This document shows, one piece after another, positions 1 to 11,959 of a DNA stretch of 64,000 nucleotides. Below the pieces are notes generated by a model. That model was given only the letters and a program-made list of their open reading frames with translations, made no database searches and was not told the origin of the DNA. Source of the DNA: Hemicordylus capensis (taxonomy: Eukaryota > Chordata > Lepidosauria > Squamata > Cordylidae); the NCBI RefSeq assembly GCF_027244095.1, contig NC_069661.1, forward strand, positions 12,286,001 to 12,350,000. Reading direction: 5' to 3'. How positions within the stretch are numbered: the first letter of the stretch is position 1; each line of letters begins with the position of its first letter. A program made the translations under genes and the position numbers.

Positions 1-324
1 AGCACCTCAACACCATAGGGGCCACAGAAATCACTATCAGCCAATTACCAAAAGCAGCTTTACTGGGAACAGCCTACATTTTGTGGCGATACCTATAATA
101 ATAACAACAGTATTGATAATAAAATTCAGCCATCTCAGGTCCTTGGGAAAGACTTGATGTCTGGATAAAACAAACCAGTCAATAACACCTGAAGAAAGAC
201 TCTCAAGTACTAAGTGAACACTTGGAGAATCCAGTTATTGCCCAGAAAATCCAGAAGCTCATGGATGTTGGTTTGGTTGCGATTTGCTTATGATTCTGAC
301 TCGGAGCCCTCTCGGAGCTGGGAG

Positions 325-799
325 CAGGGGCGTAACTATAATAGGGCAAGGAGAGACAGTTGTCTGGGGGCCCATTGCCTTGCCCCCCCCAACATAAGTC
401 ACATGACTGACTTCCCCAGCCGTACACCTGCCTGGGCTTCCTTCAGTTGTATTCATCCTCTGAAATTGAGGTGAATGTTAAGACCCGGAGCTACCAGAAC
501 AGCATGTCTTTCTCTAGTACCTTTAAATGGTTTGCATTGTCCACAATTTACAAAACCTTTAAAAAAATAATTTAGGCTGATGTTCTATTGTGGCACATAA
601 GATATAGATTAGATTAGATTAGATTAGATTAGATTAGATTAGATTAGATTAGATTAGATATTAAAATTTTACTATGCTTTTTGTTACCACTATTCAGCCT
701 CATTTAAGATTTCTTTACTTCATGAGCTGAGCTTCAGTGAGTGGGGGGCCCATTTTAAAATCGTGTCTCTGGGCCCACGCCAACCTTGCTACGCCCCTG
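325..799 (-). mobile_element. hAT-type non-autonomous element (CAGGGGCGTARC ends)
   Basis: Ends CAGGGGCGTAAC and GCTACGCCCCTG are inverted copies of each other. The 8-bp target duplication GCTGGGAG lies at 317-324 and 800-807. No transposase is visible. It contains a pentamer microsatellite at about 607-658. It is in reverse orientation to the copy at 5667. The same family recurs at 51590 and 53227. Confidence 0.85.
607..658. repeat. (AGATT)n microsatellite
   Basis: About ten tandem AGATT units lie inside the hAT-type element at 325-799, after the sequence GTGGCACATA. Confidence 0.95.
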
Positions 800-1014
800 G
801 CTGGGAGTCCCTCGGAGCTGGGACTTTTGGATGCTGGCAGCATGCTCCAAGGTTGCATTACCTTTGTTGGAGGCAGAGACCTACTTGTACAGTTGAGTGG
901 TGGGTCAGTCTCTCTCTTATATGAAGTGTCTTGTAGAGGGTACTGCATCTAAATGAGCGCAGCCTTCATGAATCAGCTGCTGTGTGGGTTTGCATAGAAG
1001 TCCCATGAGTACTG

Positions 1015-1218
1015 GCAAAATGAACATGGTTTTGTGCATGAATTCCCAAACCATTAGTTGTAGAGTAACAGTTCTCACCATGAAGACTTGACTCTCTAAA
1101 AAGGCCAAGAGTCTCTGCAAAATGAACGTGGTTTTGTGCATGAATTCCCAAACCATAAGCTGTAGAGTAACAGTTCTCACCATGAAGACTTGACTCTTTA
1201 AAAAAGCCAAGGGTCCCT
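1015..1218. repeat. 102-bp tandem duplication
   Basis: Two copies (1015-1116 and 1117-1218) with a period of exactly 102 bases and about 93% identity by eye. Both begin GCAAAATGAAC. The surrounding minus-strand open frame (917-1417) shows a repeated 34-residue unit, but it resembles no known protein. Confidence 0.9.
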
Positions 1219-1699
1219 GTAAGCTGATGATGTCCACCCATAGGTGAGAATGTCTGGTACATCCTGGCATGAGACTGCCTCCTTGACATTTGCTTCTGGA
1301 TATTTCTGCATCTGTTGTGAATGGATTATTTGCTTCCAGTGCAGAGGTACGGTAGTTGGCTACTCTTGCAGGAGGGCTGCAGCAGTATTTTTCAGTAAGT
1401 GACCTTCTACTAGGCACATGCTGCTATCCTTATGCACTTGAGAAGTATCTCACTTTGGGTGCAAGCATAACACTTTCTTTACACCATGTATGAGTTATTT
1501 TACAATTGGCAGTGTAATCCTGCCTTGTGGCATTTCTTTCCCTCTAACTTTGCATATAAATAAACACAACTATAACAATGAATTAATAAATGTGCACTTT
1601 AAAGTTTATATTTCTTAACCCAAACAACATAATTTGCAAAATAAAATGATTTACAGAGACTTGCTCAGTCTGAAACTGAAGTTTTTGTTGTTGTGAATG

Positions 1700-2660
1700 G
1701 CTTGTTTGTGTTGGAGATGGAGTTCTAGTGCATCAACTTTGTGCACCAACTAATGACCACTAGGTTCTCTGCTCTATGACCCCTGATATGACTCTTCAGG
1801 TATTTCCTGTTGAGGATCAGAATCCCCTCCTTTCCTCTTAGAGAGCAGATGGAAACATCTCTCTCTCTCTCTCCCTACCTATTCATTAGGGATGTGCACT
1901 AATCAATTTTTTCATTTCAATTTGTACCCAAATTGAATCACCCCGGATTTGTTTTGGGTCCATATCTCCCCACCCCCAAATCACCCCAGATTTGATTTGT
2001 ACCCAAATTTTCTGAATCTGAATCGATTCAGATTTTAAAAAGGGTCCCAGGGCCAGGCCACAAAATGGAGGTCCGAATCTCCGAATTTTTCAGGTCTGAA
2101 TCTGGGGCGATTTGTTTTGTACCCGAATCTGGGCAATTGAGGACAGGAGTGATTTGTTTTGTCTACAAATCACCCGAATTGGCCAGATTCAGGTACAGAT
2201 CATTTTGTACCCGAATCATTTTGCACATCCCTACTATTCATTATGTAGTTCTAGAGATTGGGATTAAGTTAAGTCTTTCCTATCCAAAGTGTACTTCACC
2301 TAGGATTTATTCTACATGAATCTCCATGTGTCTTCTCTAAATAGCTGCAACACCTAAACTCTGTAACTGGAGTAGGTGCCTTCCCCAGTGCTCTGCTGAT
2401 TATCCGCTGGGGGTAAAAATTAACAACCCCCAACAGCCTGAGAGTGCTTTCTTGGCTGTGGGGTTGAGATACAGTCGGTTCTTGCTGTCCCCAATTCTTA
2501 AAGCCTGGAAGTAGTAAATATAGGCTTAGCAAACAACCAGCCCACGGGAGCTCTCTAGCCAGGCAAGGACCTTCTTCTGCAGGCCTCTCGATCCTCTCAT
2601 GATTGTCCCTTTTTAACCATATATGGCAGTCCCTATTCAACATGCAGCCCCTGCTGGACA
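1700..2660. repeat. Dispersed repeat, copy 1 (unclassified), interrupted by a MITE
   Basis: This region aligns by eye with 62640-63080. Shared landmarks include GAGCAGATGG, CTATTCA.TATGTAG, TCTTTCCTATC and GTAACTGGAGT. The copy here is interrupted at 1887-2233. No coding capacity is recognised; the class is unknown. Confidence 0.65.
1887..2233. mobile_element. Fold-back MITE with TAGGGATGTGCA ends
   Basis: Terminal inverted repeats TAGGGATGTGCA and TGCACATCCCTA, an 8-bp target duplication CTATTCAT (1879-1886 and 2234-2241), and an interior of repeated ACCCGAATC-type motifs. The size of the duplication suggests hAT. Confidence 0.85.
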
Positions 2661-3770
2661 AATCTATATAACCTAATGCTTTAAGTTTTAAAGGTTAAAA
2701 GGTTACACAAGAATGTGGCATGCCTTCCATTTTCACTCTGGAAAGTGTCTCTGCCACCTGGAAAATAGCATAGATCTGGGAGAGCACAGCTGAGTCTTTG
2801 GCTTATTCAGCATGTGAAGTACTACTTCAGCTGTTTCCGTATGAAGAGTTCAGAACTCTAAGAACAAACAAACAAAAATCTCCCTTAGAGAGAGAGAGCG
2901 CACGCAGATGTACGTTTTGTGGCAGAGGCCACTTTTGGGAGGTGTATTGAAAAGGGTGTTGCAATAGCTACTACTGTTCCCCTCCACCTAAGGAGGAGGT
3001 TGTCTTGTGCTCCAGGACATCCTGGTGAATAAATAGTGAATAACCAGGTGAATAACATGGATCTGAAACAAGTTGGAGTATTGGCTGATTCTGTACCTGT
3101 CAGGAAAATAGATGGGAACAGAAGAACTTTGAGCAAGCTGGAATTGCCTTCTGTTCCTGCCAGCACTTCCAATTAACTGTATCATGTTCTAAATTTTAGA
3201 ATCGGCTTTACCATGTTTCTGTTGTGGAAAAACATGTTCGCTTGCTATTTGTTCTTGTTCATGAGCAAATCAGTTGTATAAAAAGAAATCTCATGAGTTA
3301 GATCAACTTTCAAGTTGCTTCTAAGGAACTAGGAATTCTAGAGGCATAATATCTGTATATTTTCCCCAAATGTCTCCTCAAGTTCATTGGGGCTTGAAGA
3401 TGCTACTGAAAACCAGCATTGCCTCTAACTGCAGCTGGAGGTTACTGGAGTTGTAGTCCAACAGCTGGAGATCCTTGTTTTGGACACCCCTGCATTGGAT
3501 CTCTGCTACTTTACCAGAAAGGTTGCACAACAGGAAAAAATCATGAATCCAGCTGATGGTGATCAGAATGATTACCTGGAAAATGCGAAGCCTTCAAAGA
3601 AAAGGGAGAGATGTGAGAGGTTCTGTACATCACAGAAACTAATGAAAATCCTGCATACAAACAAACCAGGGCAAAAATAATTTAATGGAGGTAGTCACTT
3701 ACGACCTATTGAACCAAAGCTAAATCATGTGGAGTACAGACTGTACTATCAGCACTCTTTAATTATGTTA

Positions 3771-4134
3771 AGGGGCTCTTTAATTTAGAAAAAAGACGAC
3801 TGCGGGGAGACATGATAGAGGTCTATAAAATCATGCATGGTGTGGAGAAAGTAGATAGAGAAAAATTCTTCTGCCTCTCACACAACACTAGAACCAGGGG
3901 TCACCCCGTGAAATTGATTGCCGGGAAATCTAGGACCAACAAATGGAGGTACTTTTTCACACAACACATAATCAACTTGTGGAATTCTAACAGTAGAAGT
4001 AACAGCAGAATGGAGGGCATGCCCTCAACTCCTGCTTGTGGCTTCCAGCAGCAACTGGTGGGCCACTGTGTGAAACAGGATGCTGGACTAGATGGGCCTT
4101 GGGCCTAATCCACCAGGGCTGTTCTTATGTTCTT
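3771..4134 (+). mobile_element. CR1-type LINE 3' end
   Basis: It starts at TTTAGAAAAAAGACGACTGC and reads RGDMIEVYKIMHGVEKVDRE, the C-terminal part of the CR1 reverse transcriptase ORF. It ends with the family tail CTGTTCTTATGTTCTTA. The middle is shortened relative to the 16 kb copy. It sits in intron 2 of pseudogene D. Confidence 0.85.
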
Positions 4135-4318
4135 AAGAATCATGTTAAACTGCTATCGAGGTTTATCCAGGCTAATAAATCATCTCTACTTTCATTAGCT
4201 CTCATCTTCTAATCTTATATCGCATCTTATTAATGGTAAACATTTATCATTGAGGTTTCAATATTATTATTATTTTAAATGCAACTCCCCCACAGAAACC
4301 AGAGCAGGGTGTGTAGGG

Positions 4319-4441
4319 CAGGGGTGGGGAACCTTGGCCCTCCAGCTGTTTTTGAACTACAACTCCCACCATCCCCAGTGGCTGGGGATGATGGGAGTTG
4401 TACTTCAAAAACAGCTGGAGGGCCAAGGTTCCCCACCCCTG
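4319..4441. mobile_element. Hairpin MITE in exon 3 of pseudogene D
   Basis: A 123-bp near-perfect palindrome starting CAGGGGTGGGGAACC and ending CCCCACCCCTG, with the common core AACTACAACTCCCACC. The 8-bp target duplication GTGTAGGG (4311-4318, 4442-4449) lies within ferritin exon sequence. Confidence 0.9.
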
Positions 4442-4916
4442 GTGTAGGGGAACAGCCTGGAAACCCTGGAGAGGGCCCCACACTTAGAAAAGGTGAACCA
4501 GGTGCTGCTGGGTCTGCACAAGCTGGCAGTGGCAAAGGGAGACTATCATGCGAATCTTCAAGGGATGCTGTGATTGTGGACATTGTCAAGATTCTTGGTA
4601 TTCCTAAAATAGCAAGTCCTGTACTTTGAGATGTGAACTTCTGTGGCACATAGAAGTTGAGCTTAAGGCTCAAGTTGAGCTCCCTGTACCCCAGGGAGGT
4701 TGCATGCCACAATTTAGCAAGCTCAACAAGGGGGCAGGGTGAGATCAGCTTGCAGGGTGAGGGAGGCAGCTCACTGTAGCTTGCCTCAAGTGATCCAGTG
4801 GCATGTATCACTTACACATCTTCTGAGCACCTCCCCTGAGGTGCAAGCAAAGCATGTGCCTTACACCTTCCTTCACAAAGATCTCTTGCACAGATCTGGG
4901 GAACAGTGGCTTAGAG

Positions 4917-5039
4917 CAGGGATTCTCAGCATTGAGTCCCAGAGGTTATTGGACTTCAGCTCCCAGCCCCAGTGGCCTTTGGTTGGGGATTATGGGAGTT
5001 GAAGTTCAATACCATCTGGGGACCCATTAAGAACCCCTG
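4917..5039. mobile_element. Hairpin MITE
   Basis: CAGGGATTCTCAGCATTGAG and its inverse ending AAGAACCCCTG. The flanks GCTTAGAG and GCTTAGTT are a decayed 8-bp duplication. It lies in intron 3 of pseudogene D. Confidence 0.8.
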
Positions 5040-5666
5040 GCTTAGTTTAGCCTAGATCCCAGAGATGCAAAGTCTTTTAGATGTTGCATATTGCCTTATG
5101 GGAAGTTCAGAGGAATGGAAAGTCTCCAAAGCCTGCCACTTTGCAAGTGACACCATTAATTCTGAAGCGTCTATTACTGCAAAATTGCCTTTCAAAGCAC
5201 AAGTCCGGTATGGTCTATAAACTCTGTGATTGCTAACTTCATGGAGGCCTTGCATTAGTTTCTGAATTGTAGTTGCTGTGGTTTCTAAAGGTTAATAGAA
5301 AAGGCAAGACAATCATAGACTTGTCAAGTTGGAAGGGATCGTGGGTGTCTTCTAATCCAACTCCTTTCTTGGGTGTGAGAAATTGCTAGATGTCTGTGCC
5401 ACTTCTGTTTCATAACCACTGCATTTGCCATGACAGAGGAGCCTAATACTCAGGTTTTGGTTTTTTGGTGTGTGTGTTTTTTTACAAACTGCAGGTGTTC
5501 ACAAAAACTAATCCAAACTTTGCAAGGCAATGATCAGTCTGCAACTTTGATATGGTTGTGTTTGCCTTCCGGCTGTGGGACTTCCTGGAGTCAGAATACC
5601 TGGAGGAGCAGGTGAAGGCCCTCAAGAAGCTGGGACACCACCTCACCAACCTGCAGCACCTGGGAG

Positions 5667-6887
5667 CAGGGGCGTAGCAAGGTTGGAGTGGGCCCAGAGA
5701 CAAGATTTTAAAATGGGCCCCCCCCACAAAGTCCAGGGCCTCCACACACCCCAGGCCCCCAAGGATTTAAGTCTGATATTCCAAAATAAGTATGCTGCCT
5801 GCAAATACATTTCACTGAATACACACACACACGTCACAATATATAGTGATATACATTGAGTACTATACATTTGTATTACTTTTAATGCCTAGAACACACT
5901 AGAAAGATGAATTATTAAAATGGGCCCCTCGCTGCAGATTAGCAAAGGAGACTTTCAACCATGCAGGGTGAACCTATGTTTGTTTTCCCAGAATTCTGAA
6001 CAAATTCAGTCAAGTTTGATTGCAGGAGGTTTTTCACAGGAGGCTTTTAAAGCCCTTTAAGACACATCTCCTCTGGAATGGAGGTGCTGCATTCACATGT
6101 TGGCCAGATTTACCCTGAAGTCCCTGCAAGTTATTGGGGAGCAGTTCACACACATGAAAAATAAAATAAAAGCACCACACATGCTTCACAGTTCTCACTC
6201 AGACCTTCTGGGTTGCAAAACAACTTGAACATAAGTGCATTTATAAATGAATGAATGAATGAATAAATAAAATTAATAAAATACTGTTCCAGAAGTTTTT
6301 GCAATTTTCTGCCATGAAACAAGCCACTTATAGGACTTTTTAGATAGTTTTTTTAAGTCAGCAAATTTTCCAAGCTGTTTCAAAATAAATATTCAGAGAC
6401 TTCTCGGTCCCTCCCCCCCCATATCCAAGCCCTATGGCAAGCAGATCCCTATATATGGGGGGCGGGAAAGGTAACCACAAAAAGGAGTTCACACTCTACC
6501 TGGCAAATGCTGGTCTGGGTTAAGCAGGGCAGCAAGGGGTCTTCTGCTGCAGAGAACACTCTGGCTGCCTCCTCCTTCCTGGCTGGCTTGGGCCCTACTC
6601 GAGTTCAGGCTTCACTGCGGCCTACACGGAGGCCTCCGTGGAAGCCCCGCCCACCTGCCGATCAGGTGAGAGGCGGGAGAAAAGGAGCTCTTGGCAGCTT
6701 GCCTGCTGCTTCGATTTTGGGCCAGCAGAACAAGCAGGAGAGACGGCGAAGAGGGCAAGTGGCTGAGAGGCTATGGGGCTGGGCAGGGGGCAATGGGGAG
6801 TCACATGAGGTGCCTCTGGGGTGCCCCTCCAGGCAGTGGGGCCCCCAGACAACTGTCTCCCCTTGCCCTATCATTGTTACGCGCCTG
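5667..6887 (+). mobile_element. hAT-type element (1.2 kb) in exon 4 of pseudogene D
   Basis: Ends CAGGGGCGTAGCAAGGTTGG and GTTACGCGCCTG. A perfect 8-bp duplication CCTGGGAG (5659-5666, 6888-6895) comes from ferritin exon 4 codons. It is the longest family copy here; short ACAC and GAAT runs and unrelated interior sequence are inside. No transposase motif is seen in its open frames. Confidence 0.88.
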
Positions 6888-7332
6888 CCTGGGAGTGCCC
6901 CAGAGCAGCACGGGAGAGGATCTTTGACAAACTCACCTAGCGGGAGAGCAGCTGAACTTGTCACTGAAGTGCTGCATGGTGCATGTTGGAAAATAAATAA
7001 GATTGCCACTAGGGTGCTGTCACACCCAGTATTCTTGATGAGGGGTGCTGATCGGAGGGTGGGGGAATATATACAAAGAGTGAGATGACTGGAGCATCCA
7101 AGGATTAAGTTGAAGCTGTACTTTGACAATATCGAAGCACCGCATCTCATTTGCCAATGGCCAGAGCATACCTCCATGTGTTCAGAAGCAGTGTATCTCT
7201 CCTCAGATAGAAGGGTGTTGTCCTCATGTATGAGAGCTGGTCTTGCAAGAGTTGCCCCCTTTGCTAAACAGGGTCTGCTTTATTCCCTATTTGGCTGGGT
7301 AGCTACCAAACTGCTGTAAGATATTCTCCTTA

Positions 7333-7754
7333 GGGGCATTGCTCAGTGGTAGAGTTTCACATGCAGGTTCAATTCCTGGCATTCCAGGGAGTTCTCCACA
7401 CAGCAAGCTCACGGGTTGTCTGCGAGGATTTGCTGCGAACTCAACGCAATCCAAAAAATCAGATGCAAAAAGTGAATTTTTCCGGGTTGCACCCTAACAA
7501 ACAGTGAAAAACCCAAACCATGTGTGAAGTGTTCCCCGATAGTTCACAGGGACTTGGGGGTAAATCTGCAGAATATGTGAATGTGCCACTCCATTCTTGA
7601 GATGTGGGCTAAAAGCCGGGTGTGGGAAACTTCCAGGAAGGGCTGGGAAAGACGCCTGCCTGAAACCTTGGAGAGCTGCTGCCAGTCAGTGTAGACAATA
7701 CTGAGCTAGATGGACCAGTGGTCTGACTCAATATAAGGCAGCTTCCTGCATTTC
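7333..7754 (+). mobile_element. tRNA-headed SINE sharing its body with the 5S-headed SINE
   Basis: The head GCTCAGTGGTAGAG plus GGTTCAATTCCTGG gives tRNA box A and box B sequences. The body (CTGCCAGTCAGTGTAGACAA, TACTGAGCTAGATGGACCA) is the same as in the 5S-headed SINEs. It is interrupted by a MITE at 7391-7630. Confidence 0.8.
7391..7630. mobile_element. MITE nested in the tRNA-headed SINE
   Basis: Ends GTTCTCCACAC and GTGTGGGAAAC are imperfect inverted repeats. Flanks TTCCAGGGA and TTCCAGGAA resemble a target duplication, and removing the element restores the SINE consensus. Confidence 0.65.
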
Positions 7755-7834
7755 TCGTTTGAACTTGCCGGGGATATCTGACCAATGGTTGCTGGAGGCA
7801 GAGAGCTAGACCAGATAGTGCTGCCTCTATTGCT

Positions 7835-8540
7835 TACCTGATTTATATACCACTTTCCAACCAAAGTTCCCAAAGCAGTTTACATAGATACAAATAAATG
7901 GCTCCCTGTCCCCAAAGCACTCACAATTTTTAAAAAAATAAACTTAAGATTGACACCAGCAACAGCTACCAAAGTGATGCTGTGCTGGGGATGGATAGGG
8001 CCAGTTGCTCTCCCCCTGCAAAACAAAGAGTATCACCACTTTTAAAAGGTGCCTCTTTGCCCAGTTAGCAGGGGCACTGCTCTGCCTCCCTAAAGAAAGT
8101 ATTCATTCATTCATTCAGTTTATATACCACCCTTCCAAAATGGCTCAGGGCGGTTTACAACAGAATAAAAACAATTAAAACCAGTTAACAATTAAAAACA
8201 AAACTATAAAAACAGAATAAAACCAATTAAACATTCAAACAGTTACAAACCCTGGAAAACCAGGGCAAACATTTAAAACAATTTAAAACAGTTTACAACA
8301 GTTTAAAAATCCCGGAAGGCCAGGCCAAACAGGGGGTCTTTTAAGGGCTCTCCTGAAAGACAATAATGAACTCAAATTATGGATTTCTGTCAGGAGTGCC
8401 TTCCATAGTCCAGGAGCAGCTACAGAGAAGGCCTGCCTCCGAGTTGCCACCTGATGAACCGGTGGTAACTGGAGACGGACCTCCTCAGATGAACTTAATG
8501 TGCGGTGGGGATCATGCAGAAGAAGGTGCTCTCTAAGATA
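7835..8540 (-). mobile_element. Two LINE 3' ends (L2/CR1 group), antisense
   Basis: On the minus strand 8100-8540 reads the end of a LINE ORF (TTCTCTGTAGCTGCTCCTGG, CTATGGAAGGC) and an AT-rich tail ending GGGCGGTTTAC-type sequence. 7835-8085 is a second tail type, GGGGACAGGGAGCCATTTAT. The same types recur at 63480-64000. Confidence 0.75.
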
Positions 8541-9515
8541 AGCACTTACATTCTACCAGTTGTGGAAGTGGCAGGGGGACAAACAAAATCAGAAGTGATT
8601 TAAGTGCAAAATTGGCTTTACTCGAAGCTGAAACGGGTTTGCTTGTAAACTTTCTTCTGCAAAGACTTATAAAATTAAAGTTTCACATTTTATCTAGCAG
8701 TGTATGGTTGGGATGTAACAGCATGGACTGCTATATGTTCCTAAAACTCAAAATAGAGTATGGCACATGTTAATAGGCTTTGGTTTTCAGTTTGAACTTC
8801 AGCAGGTGGGTGGTGTCCTGGTTCAACTCTTACTCTGAAAGGAGCCTTCAGTTTCCACCATGTACCTAATCATCAGAGTAAAATAGCTTCTGAACAAAAG
8901 CCTGATATCATCACATCTTGGCTGTCATCTTGTCCTCTGGAAGCTTTTACTTCTCAGGAACTCATTGGAGTAGAAGACTGCCATGATTAAGAAACATGAT
9001 CTGAAGCTGTGAAAGCAAGAATGAATATATAATCTTCATTCAGACATGTACCAAATCACCATTGCTGTAAACAAGCACAATTTCTGCTGCAGCTTTGTGC
9101 CAATCTACTGAATAATGGATTGGTCTCATTTCTTCATGCTAGAGGAATATATGAAATTAGTTTCTACTGGCAGTGTTGTCTGTCAGGTGGAAGCTTCACA
9201 TGGTGTGCATGTTTTTTCTTCCCATAGCCTTACCTACAACCTCAGAGATTTAACCTAGGACATGCTCTATTCACTGAGCTTTGGCCTCATGCCCAAGGAA
9301 TAGGGATTGTCCCATACCAGATCTCCAGCTGTGATCTGATCTGCAACAGAAAGCACCCACACGAAGGCAAGGCCTTTCATTTGACCAAGTAGCCTTTAAA
9401 AGGCTGGGAACAAATTTCCCAGCAACTCCCCTGATATGATCTGACCAGTAACTGTTGCATAACATAATCTGTTATTGCTGAATAGGAAACTTGTCACCTG
9501 GAGGAAACCTACAAC
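8541..9515. other. No gene recognised
   Basis: No ferritin exon, RNA gene or clear repeat was found. Short open frames such as 9271-9465 have no recognisable motif. Confidence 0.4.
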
Positions 9516-9520
9516 ACTAC

Positions 9521-9765
9521 ATATTTATTTTATTTTTTATTTTAAATTTATTAATATACTGCCTGACTCCAGAGGCTCCAGGCAGTTCACAAAAACAAAC
9601 AAGAACAGCTATTAAGACAAGAATTAAAAATCTAACACATCCAAAAATTACAGCAATTTAAAAAATCTAAAGAACAATTAAAATTTTTAAACTCAGAAAT
9701 TACTAAAAGTCTGGCTAAAAACAAATGTGTCTTAAGGGTTCTTTGGAAGGCAGGTAAAGATATTA
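9521..9765 (-). mobile_element. LINE 3' tail (L2/CR1 group), antisense
   Basis: TTAATATACTGCCTGACTCC and GGCAGTTCACAAAAACAAAC match, in reverse, the tail seen again at 49015-49200. Confidence 0.65.
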
Positions 9766-10234
9766 AACTACAAATATCTGGTCCCATATACATTGGCTTT
9801 ACAGCTCATAGATTCTACAATTACTGGAGTTGTGTGATAAGGTGTGGCATCTTTTACTATAAGCTGTGGCATCTTTTACTAGAGATGATGGGTCCTTCCA
9901 TTAGATTATAATTCCTGGGTACGAGCCATGGCAAGTCAGACAGGCTGGAGACTGGTTTATTATACAGTGCAGCCAAGACCTGTCCACTTTGGTTCTAATT
10001 TTCCGTTGGTGACAACCAGTCAATCATTATCAGGACTCAAGGGACCACAGCTCAACTTCCAGTAACTTTAATGAGATCCCATGATGGGACCTCATCTTCT
10101 CAGACTAAAGATGTTAGTCCTAAAGTCTTGACTTCTGTCACATAAAGGAGCTATACAACAGCAATCCCGACAAACTATATTGGAAAGGACTTGCTAGCCA
10201 GGAGCAAAACCTCTGTCCAGTGGAACAGAATCAA

Positions 10235-10862
10235 AAAGAATATTTATTCAGCATATTTATATACCACCTGCTGTGCATCCCTAAGATGATGTACATAATT
10301 TAAGATTTGGCAAGTTTTAACAGGATAAAATGGTTTAACAAGTTAAACAGGATAAAATGGTTAAAACAATTTTACAAAATAAAACAAGCGGTTTAAAGTT
10401 AACAAGTTGCCTGAGAAAACAGATGTGTCTGAAAGGTCTTTTAAAACGCATTCTAAGATGTAGAAGCTCTGATCTTATATCAGTCTGATCTTAGAAGAGC
10501 CGTTTTGGGTCAGATCAGAGCCCTCTCTTGTCCAGTATTCTGCTTCCCACAGTAGCCAACCAGATGTCTCTGGGAAGCCCACAAACAGGAGATGAAGGCA
10601 AAGCACCTGCCCTGACATTGCTCTCTTGTAACTGGAATTCATACTGACTCTGAACCTGGTGGTAGCATATATTGTAGCTCTCTCGTGCCTAGTAGACCTA
10701 TGGTCTTCCATGAATCTATCCAATCCCATTTAAAGGCATATAAGATGGTGGCCAGCACGGCAGCTTGGGGCAGCAAATACCATAGATTAACCATGCACTG
10801 TCTGCAAAAGTCCTCATTTCTGTGCTCCCTAAATGTCCTGTCCACCGGCTTCATTAGATAGC
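10235..10862 (-). mobile_element. LINE tail and CR1-like 3' region, antisense
   Basis: 10235-10445 is an AT-rich LINE tail (ATATTTATATACCACCTGCT). 10483-10862 reads, in reverse, a CR1-like 3' region of another subfamily with the layout of the 12.8 kb copy. The minus-strand open frame at 10639-10965 is part of it. Confidence 0.55.
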
Positions 10863-11149
10863 CTAGGCTTAAAAAATCCAAAGATTGTAGACTGTGGCTG
10901 AGTTTGTTTACATACTGCTTGATACATTGATTCCTAGGCAGTGCACATAATTTAAAATACGACAAACATAAAAACAGAATGAAAACAGGAATGTTTTACA
11001 GAATACAACAATTAAGCAGATTATTTTTTTACTAAAAGCCTGAGAAAACTGGGAGTTATTCACACATGGCTTCATGCCTCCGGGTATCTGAAGAATCTGC
11101 TTCACAAGATGTTTAATTTGGGGGATTAAACTGACAGTTCACATACCTG

Positions 11150-11226
11150 TTGGCTTCCATTGTGGCTGGGGATGATGGGAGTTGTAGTCCATCAACATCT
11201 GGGGCCCAAGGTTAAGAAACCCTGGT
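11150..11226. mobile_element. Hairpin MITE, partial
   Basis: GATGGGAGTTGTAGTCCATC and a right end TTAAGAAACCCTGG are kept; the left arm is missing. Confidence 0.6.
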
Positions 11227-11569
11227 ATAATGTATCTCTTAGCTGATAAGTGGCTCAGTTAAAACAGTCATTCTAGCACAGATCTTAACATGTTTTGCAC
11301 AGACAATAGAAATAGCAGAGCACTAGACTAGATAAAGGCATAGCCAATCTCAGTTATGTGGATACTGTTGATGGGTAAGTCTTTCCAATTAAAAAAATGT
11401 CTACATTTCATGGCGATTTTTACCAGAATAACTTTTGAGATGAAATTCATAGAGAACCCTGGTTAACAAGCAAACATTCTAGCTGATATTTACCCGAAAC
11501 AAATGCAACTCTGAATTGAAGACATTCCTCTTTAAAAGAAGAGGTTAAATGCAGGAAATTTATTTCTTT

Positions 11570-11951
11570 TTCAAATTTGTAGACCACCCCAAATTTCCAT
11601 CCCTGGTTAGTTTACCACAACATAAAGCAGACTAAAAATTAAAAGAAAGAAAGAACCATTTAAAACCACAGCTCAGTTTAAAAGCTTGGGTAGAAAAAAA
11701 GAAGTCTTTAGAGACTTTTTACAAGTTGACAGATGAGGAGGCTCTTATTTAAGCAGGGAGCACATTCCAGAGTCTCGGGGCACCAAAAGAGAAGGCCTGT
11801 CCCTATGTAGCCACCAGGCAACTGCAAATGAACCTCTCTGGATAATGATAGGCTCCCCCAACCAACTCTCTGCTATACATACCAGGTCGGCCCCTTCACC
11901 CATAATCAAGTCATGGATGATTTCTGACTTATTCTGCACCAACCTGGCATT
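11570..11951 (-). mobile_element. Internally deleted LINE (L2 group), antisense
   Basis: In reverse it starts with an endonuclease-like stretch (NKSEIIHDLIMGEGADLVCI, then AESWL) and passes directly to the ORF end (HRDRPSLLVPRDSGMCSLLK) and the tail. The long reverse transcriptase middle is absent. The upstream part probably continues beyond the MITE at 11960. Confidence 0.7.
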
Positions 11952-11959
11952 ACAAAGGA

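Larger units (their letters stand above)
2990..6955 (+). pseudogene. Ferritin pseudogene D (exon 2 end, exon 3, exon 4)
   Basis: Three exon remnants are in order. The last ~35 bases of exon 2 end at 3024, with TTGTGCTCCAGGACATCC intact and a GTGAAT donor. Exon 3 (4296-4549) keeps its CACAG acceptor but is split by a 123-bp hairpin element, and its donor is GC. Exon 4 starts at 5573 after CGG instead of CAG. It runs to 5666, is split by a 1,221-bp hAT-type insertion, and resumes at 6896-6955 with TGA at 6953, plus a stop inside the last stretch (CTCACCTAG). A CR1 copy lies in intron 2. No exon 1 is found upstream. It is clearly non-functional. Confidence 0.88.

Noticed and set aside
214-474. 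Open frames near the window start as proteins
   Set aside because: They fall inside the hAT-type MITE at 325-799, and the same peptides recur at the other MITE copies.
7345-7376. A tRNA gene
   Set aside because: The box A and box B sequences belong to a SINE head; the segment does not fold as a complete tRNA and continues into the SINE body.
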